A stretch of 26,460 nt of DNA from Enterobacteriaceae bacterium UBA2655 (GCA_002359495.1 DENB01000059.1:44338-70797); one strand, 5' to 3'; numbered from the stretch's first letter, positions 8,397-16,345 are shown. Numbers and translations are program-made. Notes: generated from the sequence alone by a model not told the origin.

Positions 8397-8431
8397 CGGC
8401 TCATATTGCCAATGCCTGGCGATATGAGCCG
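8397..8431 (+). terminator. Hairpin after the catabolic operon
   Basis: 14-bp arms (8397-8410, 8418-8431) with one non-Watson-Crick pair and a 7-nt loop, 16 bp after the apnO-like stop. There is no U tract, so it may act as a weak or Rho-assisted terminator or as an mRNA 3'-end stabiliser between the operon and the regulator gene. Confidence 0.55.
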
Positions 8432-8502
8432 CATCAGTGTTATAAACTCCCTTCTGAATCGCCTGTGCTCAGTCAGGCAACACGCTGCGAGATAGATTAC
8501 GC

Positions 8503-9468
8503 ATGGAAAAAAACACGCTCTCTCAGGATTCCGAACTGCTGACGGAAATCGCGGTCGCCTATTATCAGGATGAAATCACCCAGGAAGAGATAGCGCGTAA
8601 GTTTGGCATTTCACGTATTAAGGTCGGCCGACTGCTGAAACGCGCCCGGGAAGAGGGCATCGTTGAAATCAATGTGCGTTATCACCCTGTTTTCAGCACC
8701 CGCCTGGAACAGCAACTGCTCGATCGCTTTCCGCAACTGCAGCGCGCGCTGATCGCGCTGGATTTGCAGGACAGCGATGAGCAACGCCGTCAGGTGGCTG
8801 CGCTGGTGTCCGGCTGGCTTGAGCAATCACTGAAAGAAAATTCTGTGGTGGCGGTAGGGCAGGGACGAAATGTCGCGGCGATAGCCGATCATCCCGGCCA
8901 GGTGCCGACGCGCAACTGCCATTTCATCAGCGGCATCGGCGGCACGCATCGTCCCGGCGACTCGATTAACGCCGATCACATCAGCCGCCGTCTGGCCAAA
9001 AAATTCGGCGGCATCAGCGAAACGCTCTACGCGCCCGCCTATGTCGAAAACCGGGCGCTGAAAGAGGCGTTCATGCAGAACGGCACGATCAAAGAGACGC
9101 TGGATCGCGCGCGTAAGGCGGATTTCGCGCTGGTTGGCATCGGCGATATGAATGAAAACAGCTATATGGTGAAGCTGGGCTGGTTTACGCCGCATGAAAT
9201 TATTGACGCCAGCCTGAACCAGGGCGTAACCGGCGACGTGGCGGGCTATGACTTTTTTAACGCCCAGGGCCAGCATGTGGACACGGTGATGAACGACCGC
9301 GTCATCGGATTGAGCATCGACGAACTGCGCAAAATTCCCTGCGTCATCGCCATTGCCTCGGAAAATACCAAAGCGCTGGCCATCCTGGGCGCGTTGCGGA
9401 CGGGCGCGATCGATATCATCGCGACAACGGCGCAAAACATACGCACCCTTTTGAATATGACGCAGTAG
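8503..9468 (+). CDS. SorC/DeoR-type sugar-responsive transcriptional regulator
   Basis: 321-residue SorC-family regulator. The N-terminal helix-turn-helix (about residues 22-55, TQEEIARKFGISRIKVGRLL) is followed by a SorC sugar-phosphate-binding domain (about 65-318) with VAVGQGRNVAA, FISGIGG and ALVGIGDM motifs typical of the fold. EryD, the erythritol-operon regulator, belongs to the same family, which fits a four-carbon sugar-phosphate effector. It lies 122 bp downstream of the apnO-like gene on the same strand, behind a hairpin, so it may have its own promoter or be read through. Likely target: the control region at 2422-2852, where GTTCA half-sites recur. The ribosome-binding site is weak. 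Confidence 0.85.
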   Translation: MEKNTLSQDSELLTEIAVAYYQDEITQEEIARKFGISRIKVGRLLKRAREEGIVEINVRYHPVFSTRLEQQLLDRFPQLQRALIALDLQDSDEQRRQVAALVSGWLEQSLKENSVVAVGQGRNVAAIADHPGQVPTRNCHFISGIGGTHRPGDSINADHISRRLAKKFGGISETLYAPAYVENRALKEAFMQNGTIKETLDRARKADFALVGIGDMNENSYMVKLGWFTPHEIIDASLNQGVTGDVAGYDFFNAQGQHVDTVMNDRVIGLSIDELRKIPCVIAIASENTKALAILGALRTGAIDIIATTAQNIRTLLNMTQ

Positions 9469-9511
9469 AGCAGGTAAACTGCTGTGACTGAATCCGTTTC
9501 TGGCGCTGTAA

Positions 9512-9628
9512 ATGGCACTAGAAAACGTCATTGAGACAGAAAAGGGCAAGCTTTACGACTTGCCCTTGCAGGATTTACAGCGTATTCAGCAAATTCCAGA
9601 AGTCGCGACATTGCCGAACTTTTTCTAA
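9512..9628 (+). CDS. Possible small ORF or gene remnant, 38 codons
   Basis: Short open frame starting MALENVIETEKG and ending EVATLPNFF. A stop lies in frame directly before the ATG and there is no clear ribosome-binding site. At its end a different frame continues with LIEANDEQILAEEARI before a stop at about 9675, so this may be a frameshifted remnant of a longer gene. I do not recognise the family. It may not be expressed. Confidence 0.2.
   Translation: MALENVIETEKGKLYDLPLQDLQRIQQIPEVATLPNFF
9542..9567. terminator. Hairpin downstream of the SorC-type regulator
   Basis: Perfect 9-bp arms (AAGGGCAAG, 9542-9550, with 9559-9567) and an 8-nt loop, about 75 bp past the regulator stop. An A run precedes the left arm, so the U-tract side faces the minus strand. 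It could end transcripts in either direction. Confidence 0.4.
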
Positions 9629-9819
9629 TCGAAGCTAATGATGAACAGATTCTCGCTGAAGAAGCGCGCATATAGTTACATCATACAAGGATTGACTTAA
9701 AGAGAGCGCTTCTTCTTTACCCACGCCAGATTACCCTTCTAAATATTCACTCCGCTGCTCGGCTGAAACATTATGCCCCCTCTGACTTTGTAATAAGTGC
9801 AAACCTCAAATATGCGCCC

Positions 9820-9995
9820 GGGATGACCTCCTGAGAAGGCTGCGCCGGCCGGGCCGTAGGCCCGGAGGTTTTAATCACTGTTAATGGATGGTGTAACTAA
9901 TTCGCTAACCTTCATCTGCCCGTTTCGGACCGATGAAGGCAAGCCCCCGGAAATCGTTCAGGCTTGCGTCTGCGCGGTCAGGCCGTAAGGCCTGG
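9820..9995. other. Run of four consecutive GC-rich hairpins, possible structured RNA
   Basis: Four perfect stems follow one another: CCGGGCC/GGCCCGG (9849-9855, 9859-9865), CCTTCATC/GATGAAGG (9909-9916, 9932-9939) with a nested CCG/CGG in its loop, GCAAGCC/GGCTTGC (9939-9945, 9961-9967), and CAGGCC/GGCCTG (9979-9984, 9989-9994) closed by a GTAA loop of the GNRA type. No reading frame explains the stretch. The first stem is followed by a short T-rich tail and could be a terminator. I do not recognise a known RNA family. Confidence 0.35.
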
Positions 9996-10073
9996 CAGAA
10001 TGGGTGTAGGGTGACTGACGTTTCTAATTTCTTAGTATCGAAACAATAACGGACAGCCATTCAAACATCGAAC

Positions 10074-10078
10074 AATAT
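10074..10078. repeat. Target-site duplication AATAT, left copy
   Basis: AATAT directly outside the left IR of transposon B; the same five bases follow the right IR at 15763. Five-base duplications are the rule for Tn3-family insertion. Confidence 0.93.
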
Positions 10079-10117
10079 GGGGTCAGTTTGGATATCGAAA
10101 ATTATTGTACGTTAAGG
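10079..10117 (+). repeat. Left terminal inverted repeat of transposon B
   Basis: 39 bp beginning GGGGTCAGTTTGG and ending TTGTACGTTAAGG, the Tn3-family layout. It matches the right IR at 38 of 39 positions; the difference is ATTATTG here against ATTGTTG there. Confidence 0.93.
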
Positions 10118-10181
10118 CTAAAAATTGACCACCAAGCTCCGGGGGAATCTTGGGAAGATCCTCCTGGGTTAAATAGGCCCC

Positions 10182-10826
10182 TTACCAACTACCGTAAGGA
10201 TATTTTTTACCTTTGATAAAGTCCTCAGTATCTTTTTCGTACTCATAACCGTTAGAAAACCGCGTTATTCCCTTGCAAATATCCAGTTTATCTCCAGACA
10301 CTGTTTTCATAACTGATGGCGTTACGCGATAACTAAGTTCCCCCCGGGCTACCCCACTTAACCAGACAGCAACCTTCCCCTCAGGAGCCAACCCCATTTG
10401 CACAGTATTATGTGGATAATGTTCCCCATAAGGATTCTGCATTTTTTCCACAACGCTCTTAGGGAGGGTCAGGTGGGTTTCATACACCTTTTTGTCTATC
10501 ACCGAGTCCCAGCAAAAAAGAATATGCTTTGGGGCACTATCAACGTGATTCCAATGCCCATTAAGGGCGCGAGCACTATCGTTCCATTCACCAATCACGC
10601 CATTCAGGGCCTTCGTGCTATCGAGAGTATTAAACCGATAAATCGTCCCATCAGTCCCCTGGACAACGGCGAACGTTACCACTGCGGGCAGTGCTTTTGG
10701 CGTGAAAAAGTTAAATTCCCACTCCGTCGGCACATCATTTTTGACTGACGTATTGGGCTGGTCAGTACCGTGGCAGGCCGTCAGCACAAGCACCGGGATC
10801 AGACCGGCCAGACGAATTATTTCCAT
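10182..10826 (-). CDS. DUF2931-type lipoprotein, probable Tle1 immunity protein (transposon B copy)
   Basis: 214 residues, with a signal peptide and lipobox LTAC (Cys18). It shares the N-terminal 6 residues and the last 30 or so with the copy at 1159, plus the core blocks NFFTPKALPAVVTF, FCWDS, DKKVYETHLT and LAPEGKVAVWL. It differs in patches after the lipobox, around residues 53-92, at about 127-139 (five residues shorter) and at 154-164. Its start overlaps the end of the effector remnant by 10 bp, the same junction as in copy A. Unlike the effector beside it, this gene is intact, so transposon B would supply an immunity protein without its full toxin. Periplasmic, membrane-anchored location is predicted from the lipobox. 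Confidence 0.8.
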   Translation of the reverse strand: MEIIRLAGLIPVLVLTACHGTDQPNTSVKNDVPTEWEFNFFTPKALPAVVTFAVVQGTDGTIYRFNTLDSTKALNGVIGEWNDSARALNGHWNHVDSAPKHILFCWDSVIDKKVYETHLTLPKSVVEKMQNPYGEHYPHNTVQMGLAPEGKVAVWLSGVARGELSYRVTPSVMKTVSGDKLDICKGITRFSNGYEYEKDTEDFIKGKKYPYGSW

Positions 10827-11893
10827 ATTTTATTCCCGTCCATATCGTAGACCGTCCGCTGCCAGCGCTCGTCCGGCCGGTTGGTAAACGTCACCAGCTT
10901 CGCCGGTCTGACCGCACCGTTGACGATACCCTGACCGTCCCGCACCACGCTGTTCCAGTTGGCCGAGCAATGAATATACTTTTCGGCCAGCATCAGGATT
11001 TCCGGGGTGGTAAAACCGGGGGCAGACTGACCGCTGCGGGCAGCTCGGCCCATCACAATCGCTTTTTCACACAGGCTATTTAACTCAACTCGCAATGACA
11101 GATTGTCATCTTTAAGCTGTATAGGATCGAATATCACGCCTGCATCCTGTGCCGCATCGAGCATCACCCGCAGCACTACCTTCGACCAGTCATTGCGCGT
11201 CGGGCGGTCAATAATCAGCGCCGCCGCGCTGCGCTTTTGCAGCATGCCATAGCGGTCGGCGGGCATTCTGTCGTCATGCCAGGTATCCGCGTTCACTTCT
11301 ACCGCATTAAGCAGCGGGGCGATAGCTGGATAACTGTCCATCGCTTTAAGCTGTGCACAGGTCTGCTGGTAAATACGCGTTTCCGTATCGGAGGTGGAAA
11401 GGGGCACGGTTTCAAACTCCGGACGGGTCAGAAACCAGGCTTCGTGCTCCTCGGGGTTATAACCGCCGCCAATGTCGGAGTGCACACCCGGCAGGGCCAG
11501 CTCCGGCCACGCCGGTTTCACGCTGTTCAGCGCGAAGTTAAACCGGCACTCGTGCTGCGCGGTAATATGGAACACTTTCTCTGCCACGCCCGGACGCAGC
11601 ATCAGATTAACCTCGCCGGTATCGGCGCTGTGCGGGTTGAGGCCGTTAACCGGTGTCCCGATAGCGGCTACTGTATCGAATATCCCCAGAAAGCGGGTTT
11701 TCCCGCCCGGCGTCCCGGAAAATTCAGTGCCAGCCAGTCCGGTCTTAATCGCCGCAATAATCTCACTGTCCTGACTGAATACCCGATTGGCAAAATGCCG
11801 CGCTGCCGCGGCACCGCGACTGAACCCGAAAATATCAAACTGCAATTCCCTGACGAGTCCCACATCAGTTTCGGATGGCTTGGCTAAATAGTC
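10817..11893 (-). pseudogene. 5'-truncated Tle1-type effector gene in transposon B
   Basis: Encodes the C-terminal part of the same effector as at 2 and 24748, with GFSRGAAA, GIFDTVA and HSDIGGGY motifs, but lacks the PAAR domain, the FFDGTGNN motif and everything before a segment reading DYLAKPSE. Comparison with copy C shows why: DNA upstream of the effector start (through TATAACCATTTTA) joins directly to an internal point of the gene near 11893-11897, so about 800 bp were deleted. A 348-residue frame can still start at GTG 11863, without a good ribosome-binding site. No loader domain is left, so a working secreted toxin is unlikely. It could be a silent reservoir that recombines with full-length copies, or it may simply preserve the immunity gene's upstream context. 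Confidence 0.8.
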
Positions 11894-11938
11894 TTTTAAA
11901 ATGGTTATAAAACGACCGCATGATACCTTAATCCTGAC

Positions 11939-12589
11939 TTAACCAGAATCTTCGGCTTCTGATTGCCGGTACAGCGCCTGGATACGGCAGATTTGCGAAG
12001 GACTGTAGCCCGTTGCGTCTGAGGTTTCGCGGATACTGAGTTTTTTTACCTGCCGGTAGTACAGGACTTTCTGATGCCGCTCCTTATCAGCCTGTTTTCC
12101 CCGGTATTTCCCCAGCGTATGTGCCCGCTCTATTCCCTGTTTCTGACGCTGACGACGGCTCAGCCAGTCCCTATGTGACATTGCAGCCATCAGGTCGATA
12201 AGCATGTTATTGATGGCGGTTATCACAGCACGGGTGATCGGATCAGCCTGCGAAGGGTCTTTCTCTGACAGCGCCTGCCATGAGGTAGGAACATCGAGGC
12301 TGACAATTCGCAGTTCGTGTTGTTCTATCTGCTTTTTCAGCGTCACCCAGTCGCTGTTGCTCAGGCGGGTCAGGCGGTCTATCTGCTCGACCAGCAAAAT
12401 ATCATTGTGGTGACTGTCCATAAGTAAGCGCCCCAGTTCCGGACGATCAAGTTTTGTCCCGCTGATATTTTCCCTGTAGTAACTGGCTATTTTATGTCCC
12501 CGTTCCTCAACAAACTGCTCCAGCATCTCTTTTGCCCGATCGGCGAACTGATCTTCCGTCGATGCCCTCAAATAAGCCCTGATGAACAT
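11939..12589 (-). CDS. tnpR: Serine resolvase of transposon B
   Basis: 216-residue small serine recombinase. The nucleophile is Ser10 in YLRASTEDQ, with the companion motif IDRLTRLS (Asp71, Arg72, Arg75) and a long helix region around 120-145. A C-terminal helix-turn-helix (about 178-205, SIRETSDATGYSPSQICRI) binds DNA. It resolves the cointegrate made by replicative transposition. It is divergent from tnpA, with 168 bp between them where the res site is expected. The last 24 codons are also preserved as a remnant in copy C at 24621. Confidence 0.92.
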   Translation of the reverse strand: MFIRAYLRASTEDQFADRAKEMLEQFVEERGHKIASYYRENISGTKLDRPELGRLLMDSHHNDILLVEQIDRLTRLSNSDWVTLKKQIEQHELRIVSLDVPTSWQALSEKDPSQADPITRAVITAINNMLIDLMAAMSHRDWLSRRQRQKQGIERAHTLGKYRGKQADKERHQKVLYYRQVKKLSIRETSDATGYSPSQICRIQALYRQSEAEDSG

Positions 12590-12757
12590 TTTTTCACCAT
12601 ATTTTCGTATTTAGATTATTGCATTAGGTCTATCGCATATAGGTTATGTCATATATTGTGTGCCGTCACGTTCTGATTATGGTGTAAGGGTTGTACCCTT
12701 ATGCGATAACCGTTTTTGTTAAAAATAACGCACTGAATAATTTATTATGGAAACTAT
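12590..12757. promoter_or_regulatory. Probable res site and divergent tnpR/tnpA promoters
   Basis: 168-bp AT-rich spacer between the divergent resolvase and transposase genes, where res sites lie in this Tn3 layout. It holds repeated TCGCATA/TATGCGATA-like elements (about 12632-12655 and 12700-12712), candidate resolvase half-sites. A 10-bp match of this region (GTTATCGCAT) survives in copy C at 24609-24618. Subsite limits were not determined. Confidence 0.6.
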
Positions 12758-15700
12758 ATGACAAGGAGGAAGATTCTTTCTCTGTCGGAAAGAGAATCAT
12801 TAATGGCATTACCGGACGATGAGTTAACGCTGACACGAATGGCGTATTTTAGTGAGCATGATCTGGCGCTTATCAGTGCTCACCGTAAACCCGCCAGCCG
12901 TTTTGGTTTTGCCGTCCTTCTTTGCTATCTGAAAAATGTCGGCTTTGCACCGGATAAAAAAATCCCACCCTCGGATGCGCTGCTGAAGCATATTGCCAGC
13001 AGGCTAAAACTTACCGGGGATCTCTGGCCTGCTTACCTTTCCGGCAGAGAAATCACGCGACGCGAACATTTAACCGAACTGTACCGCTATCTTGGCGTAA
13101 AAGCGTTCACCGGCAAAATACAGCAGGACTGTATTACACACCTGCTGCCGATGGCGACGCGCACCGATAAAAATATTCTCCTGGCCGAAGAACTGCTGGT
13201 CTGGCTCCGGAAGAACAACGTGGTAATCCCCGCGATTGATGTCGTGGAGCGTACCTGTGCGGAGGCTATGGCTGGCGGCGATAAAATCGTATTTCAGACC
13301 CTGAATGCCCCGTTAACCCCGGCTCACAGGGATGCCCTGGATCGTTTACTTGAGTCCTCAGATAATCAGTCTTACAGGCTGACATGGCTTCTGGAACCGC
13401 CGGGTAAAATCAATGGTAAGAACGTGCTGCAACACCTTGATCGGCTCAGTAGCACGCTGGCATTACCTGAAGGTATAGATCGTACCATTCACCAGAACCG
13501 GTTGCTGAAACTGGCGCGGGAAGGTCGAAAGATGAGCAGCCGGGATTTGACCCGATTTTCAGCAGCCCGGCGTCATGCGATCCTGGTGTGCGTGCTGGAA
13601 GAAGCCAGAGCCACACTGACAGATGAAGTGATTGAGCTGCATGAACGCATGCTGAACAGCCTGTTCAGCAAAGGCAAAAGAACACAGGCTGAGCGCCTTC
13701 AACAGACCGGAAAGCTGATCCAGTCAAAACTGAGGCAGTACATCGATGTCGGCCAGGCACTGTCTGAAGCTCGTGATTCCGGTGGCGATCCATGGCTCGC
13801 AATAGAAAACATACTGCCATGGCCTCAATTTGTCGCCAGTCTGGAGGAAACACGCCATCTCGCCAGGAAAAATAATTTTGACCCGCTGCATATTATTACT
13901 GAGAAATACAGCACATTACGGAAATATGCACCGCGCATGTTATCTGCTTTACACTTAGTCGCCACCCCGGCAGCGCAACCTCTGGCTGATGCGCTGGTTG
14001 TGATCAAAGATATGTACCGGAAGCAGTCACGTAAAGTTCCGGCGACAGTGCCGCTTGAGTTTGTCCCTGAAAGCTGGCGCAAAGTGGTGATTACACGTGC
14101 GGGTATTGACCGGCAGTACTATGAATTTTGTGCGCTCAGCGAGCTTAAGGGGGCATTGCGCTCCGGGGATATCTGGGTTGAAGGCTCACGCCGCTACAAA
14201 AACTTTGATGATTACCTCATTCCCGAAAAGGACTTTAACAAACTCACACCGGCGCTGCCCCTGCCCGTATCTGCTGATTATCATGAGTGCATTACCCGCC
14301 GTATGGCCCTGCTTCAGTCCAGACTTGAAGAGGTCAATGCCATGGCTGCCCTTGGTGAGCTGCCCGATGTGGAAATATGTGACAGGGGAGTAAAAGTCTC
14401 TCCGCTGGATAACTGCGTCCCGGTGCAGGTTTCACCGCTGGCAGAGCTGGTTTATAGCATGCTACCGCGCCCTAAAATCACGGAAATTCTCGATGAGGTA
14501 AACAGCTGGACGACATTTACCCGACATTTTTCGCATATAAAAAATGACATTACCCGTCCCGATACCCGCCTGCTCCTTACCACCACCCTTGCGGACGGCA
14601 TCAATCTTGGTCTGACCAAAATGGCGGAAGCCTGCCCCGGAAGCACCAAATCATCACTGGAAGATATCCAGGCATGGTACATCCGCGACGAAACCTATTC
14701 AGCCGCCCTCGCAGAGCTGGTAAACGCGCAGGGGAAAAGACCACTGGCGGCATTCTTGGGAGACGGGACAACGTCATCATCAGATGGACAGAATTTCAGA
14801 ACAGGCAGCTCAGGCCGCTACGCAGGGCAGGTTAACCCGAAATGTGGGCAGGAGCCTGGACGTCAGTTTTATACCCATATATCGGATCAATACAGCCCGT
14901 TTTACACCTGCATAATCAGTCGGGTCAGGGATTCAACCCATGTGCTAGATGGCTTGCTGTACCACGAAAGTGACCTGGAAATCAGGGAGCATTACACCGA
15001 TACCGCGGGTTTCACCGATCATGTCTTTGCCCTGATGCATCTGCTGGGGTTTGCGTTCTGTCCGCGAATCAGGGATCTCCACGACAAGAAGCTGTTTATC
15101 AAAGGGAAAGCGGACCAGTACCCGGCGCTTCAGTCACTGATATCAACGACCAGCCTGAATCTGAAAGAGATCGAAATTCACTGGCGTGAAGTGCTGCGTC
15201 TGGCGACCTCGATAAAGCAGGGAACCGTGACAGCATCTCTGATGCTGAAAAAGCTAGCCAGCTACCCCAAGCAAAACGGGCTTGCCAAAGCACTGAGAGA
15301 AATTGGCCGCATTGAGCGAACGCTGTTTATGCTCGACTGGTTCCGCGATCCTGCACTGCGTCGGCGAGTACAGGCGGGGCTGAATAAAGGTGAGGCACGT
15401 AACGCACTGGCGCGGGCGGTATTTATGCACCGGCTGGGAGAAATCAGGGACAGGAAGCCGGAAAATCAGAGCTATCGCGCCAGTGGACTGACGCTTCTGA
15501 CGGCTGCGATCTCGCTGTGGAATACTGTGTATATGGAAAGGGCGATCGATGCCCTGAAGCGTAAGGGACTAAAGATCAACGAACAGCTGCTGTCGCATTT
15601 GTCGCCGTTAGGCTGGGAGCACATCAATCTGACAGGCGATTATATCTGGAAAAGCAACCGGATACCGGCTTCCGGTAAGTTTCGTCGGCTGAGGCCGGCT

Positions 15701-15814
15701 AAAGTGGGGAGGTCAAAAAATAACCTTAACGTACAACAATTTTCGATATCCAAACTGACCCCAATATGTAGCCTTAGCACCGCAGACTCATTGCAAAAGA
15801 GGTTCTGTCGCTAA
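12758..15814 (+). CDS. tnpA: Tn3-family transposase of transposon B
   Basis: 1018-residue DDE transposase of the Tn3 family, start ATG 12758 with an AAGGAGGAAG-like tract just inside the gene. The catalytic-core hallmarks are GDGTTSSSDGQ (Asp676), a DTAGFTDHVF segment (Asp748) and NKGEARNALARAVF (Glu879); the 72 and 131 spacings resemble the family's DDE triad, though my residue choice is by eye. The LSPLGWEHINLTGDY motif near the C-terminus is also typical. The frame has no stop inside the element. It reads through the right IR (15724-15762) and ends 52 bp beyond it in flanking DNA, adding about 17 residues that depend on the insertion site. No inactivating change was seen. Confidence 0.95.
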   Translation: MTRRKILSLSERESLMALPDDELTLTRMAYFSEHDLALISAHRKPASRFGFAVLLCYLKNVGFAPDKKIPPSDALLKHIASRLKLTGDLWPAYLSGREITRREHLTELYRYLGVKAFTGKIQQDCITHLLPMATRTDKNILLAEELLVWLRKNNVVIPAIDVVERTCAEAMAGGDKIVFQTLNAPLTPAHRDALDRLLESSDNQSYRLTWLLEPPGKINGKNVLQHLDRLSSTLALPEGIDRTIHQNRLLKLAREGRKMSSRDLTRFSAARRHAILVCVLEEARATLTDEVIELHERMLNSLFSKGKRTQAERLQQTGKLIQSKLRQYIDVGQALSEARDSGGDPWLAIENILPWPQFVASLEETRHLARKNNFDPLHIITEKYSTLRKYAPRMLSALHLVATPAAQPLADALVVIKDMYRKQSRKVPATVPLEFVPESWRKVVITRAGIDRQYYEFCALSELKGALRSGDIWVEGSRRYKNFDDYLIPEKDFNKLTPALPLPVSADYHECITRRMALLQSRLEEVNAMAALGELPDVEICDRGVKVSPLDNCVPVQVSPLAELVYSMLPRPKITEILDEVNSWTTFTRHFSHIKNDITRPDTRLLLTTTLADGINLGLTKMAEACPGSTKSSLEDIQAWYIRDETYSAALAELVNAQGKRPLAAFLGDGTTSSSDGQNFRTGSSGRYAGQVNPKCGQEPGRQFYTHISDQYSPFYTCIISRVRDSTHVLDGLLYHESDLEIREHYTDTAGFTDHVFALMHLLGFAFCPRIRDLHDKKLFIKGKADQYPALQSLISTTSLNLKEIEIHWREVLRLATSIKQGTVTASLMLKKLASYPKQNGLAKALREIGRIERTLFMLDWFRDPALRRRVQAGLNKGEARNALARAVFMHRLGEIRDRKPENQSYRASGLTLLTAAISLWNTVYMERAIDALKRKGLKINEQLLSHLSPLGWEHINLTGDYIWKSNRIPASGKFRRLRPAKVGRSKNNLNVQQFSISKLTPICSLSTADSLQKRFCR
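15724..15762 (-). repeat. Right terminal inverted repeat of transposon B
   Basis: Reverse complement of the left IR with one difference in 39 positions; it lies inside the end of the transposase reading frame. Confidence 0.93.
15763..15767. repeat. Target-site duplication AATAT, right copy
   Basis: AATAT directly outside the right IR, identical to the bases at 10074-10078. Confidence 0.93.
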
Positions 15815-16026
15815 CGTTGGTACTTCCATCTGAACCAGAAGCGGCGGATGCAAAACCGCACTTTCCTCATCAGATAAAGCGGGGCGTTAATGAATTTCCT
15901 CGTCTCATCCTTTACTGATTGTTTATCCTGCTCGCAGCTTTCACAACGGCAATAAAAATAATCGATTTCCAGAGAGGTGAGCGGAGCATGACACTCCACG
16001 CAGTGCTCTGTCAGTTCAGTTTTCAC
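15811..16026 (-). CDS. Small Cys-rich (zinc-ribbon-like) protein
   Basis: 71 residues, starting at GTG 16026 with an AAGG tract about 7 nt upstream. Two cysteine pairs, CVEC (residues 9-12) and CRCESC (26-31), in the N-terminal half suggest a bound zinc ion; the C-terminal half is basic and aromatic (FCIRRFWFRWKYQR). I do not recognise a named family. The gene ends 48 bp from the insertion point of transposon B, whose transposase frame overlaps its last 4 bp from the other strand. It may be a small nucleic-acid-binding or membrane-associated protein; the function is unknown. Confidence 0.5.
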   Translation of the reverse strand: MKTELTEHCVECHAPLTSLEIDYFYCRCESCEQDKQSVKDETRKFINAPLYLMRKVRFCIRRFWFRWKYQR

Positions 16027-16328
16027 GTTTTACCTTTTATGCAATACCGCTCCGAATGCCCGAAACAGGAAAAAATGTCTGAAGTATGTCTCTTATCGCT
16101 TATTCGGCAGTAAATAAATTCAACAAATAACCAGCTGTGATTATTTTATTTTGTCGCCTATGAGTATGGGCGTATCTGGCAAAACTGCGGCATTTCTTTT
16201 TTACCTGCGGATATCAGGCTCCGCCCGGCGCGCTGCGCAGCGACATGCAGGTCATGCGCGATTTGAGCTTCGCCATCGGGCTAACCTTTCTGGTCAGTAA
16301 GTGCATTCCCGCGCGGATCGCTTTATAG
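16027..16328. other. Intergenic region upstream of the IclR gene
   Basis: About 300 bp with no convincing gene. A short open frame in its second half (through SDMQVMRDLSFAIG, ending near 16327) has no start region of quality and may be the tail of a lost gene. The remainder is AT-rich and presumably contains the promoter of the small Cys-rich gene. Confidence 0.4.
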
Positions 16329-16345
16329 TTCGCATATATGAACTA
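16327..16345. promoter_or_regulatory. Candidate IclR operator in the regulator promoter
   Basis: TTCGCATATATGAAC (16329-16343), an imperfect palindrome around CATATATG with GTTC/GAAC ends. The identical 15 bases occur at 17417-17431 before the transporter gene. It lies 24 bp before the chosen start of the IclR gene, fitting autoregulation. Confidence 0.65.

Larger units (their letters stand above)
9469..9820. other. Gene-poor spacer after the regulator
   Basis: About 350 bp with no convincing gene. It holds a tiny open frame (9512-9628) and a hairpin (9542-9567), both listed separately. The rest is AT-richer than the flanking cluster and shows no recognised element. Confidence 0.5.
10079..15762 (+). 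mobile_element. Complete Tn3-family transposon B carrying an effector-immunity cassette
   Basis: 5684-bp unit bounded by 39-bp IRs (10079-10117, 15724-15762) that differ at a single position, starting GGGG and ending ACGTTAAGG, with a perfect AATAT target duplication. Contents from left to right: DUF2931 lipoprotein (minus), 5'-truncated Tle1-type effector (minus), serine resolvase (minus), probable res site, and TnpA (plus). The tight IR match and intact duplication indicate a recent insertion, into intergenic DNA 48 bp from the stop of a small Cys-rich gene. Transposase and resolvase are both intact, so the element looks autonomous. The effector and immunity genes occupy the passenger position between the left IR and the resolvase. 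Confidence 0.93.

Noticed and set aside
8827..9549. Minus-strand open frame of 240 codons
   Set aside because: Antisense to the SorC-type regulator; no start signals or known motifs.
9820..9995. Retron or group II intron identity for the hairpin region
   Set aside because: No reverse transcriptase lies nearby and I see no domain V-like motif; left as unknown structure.
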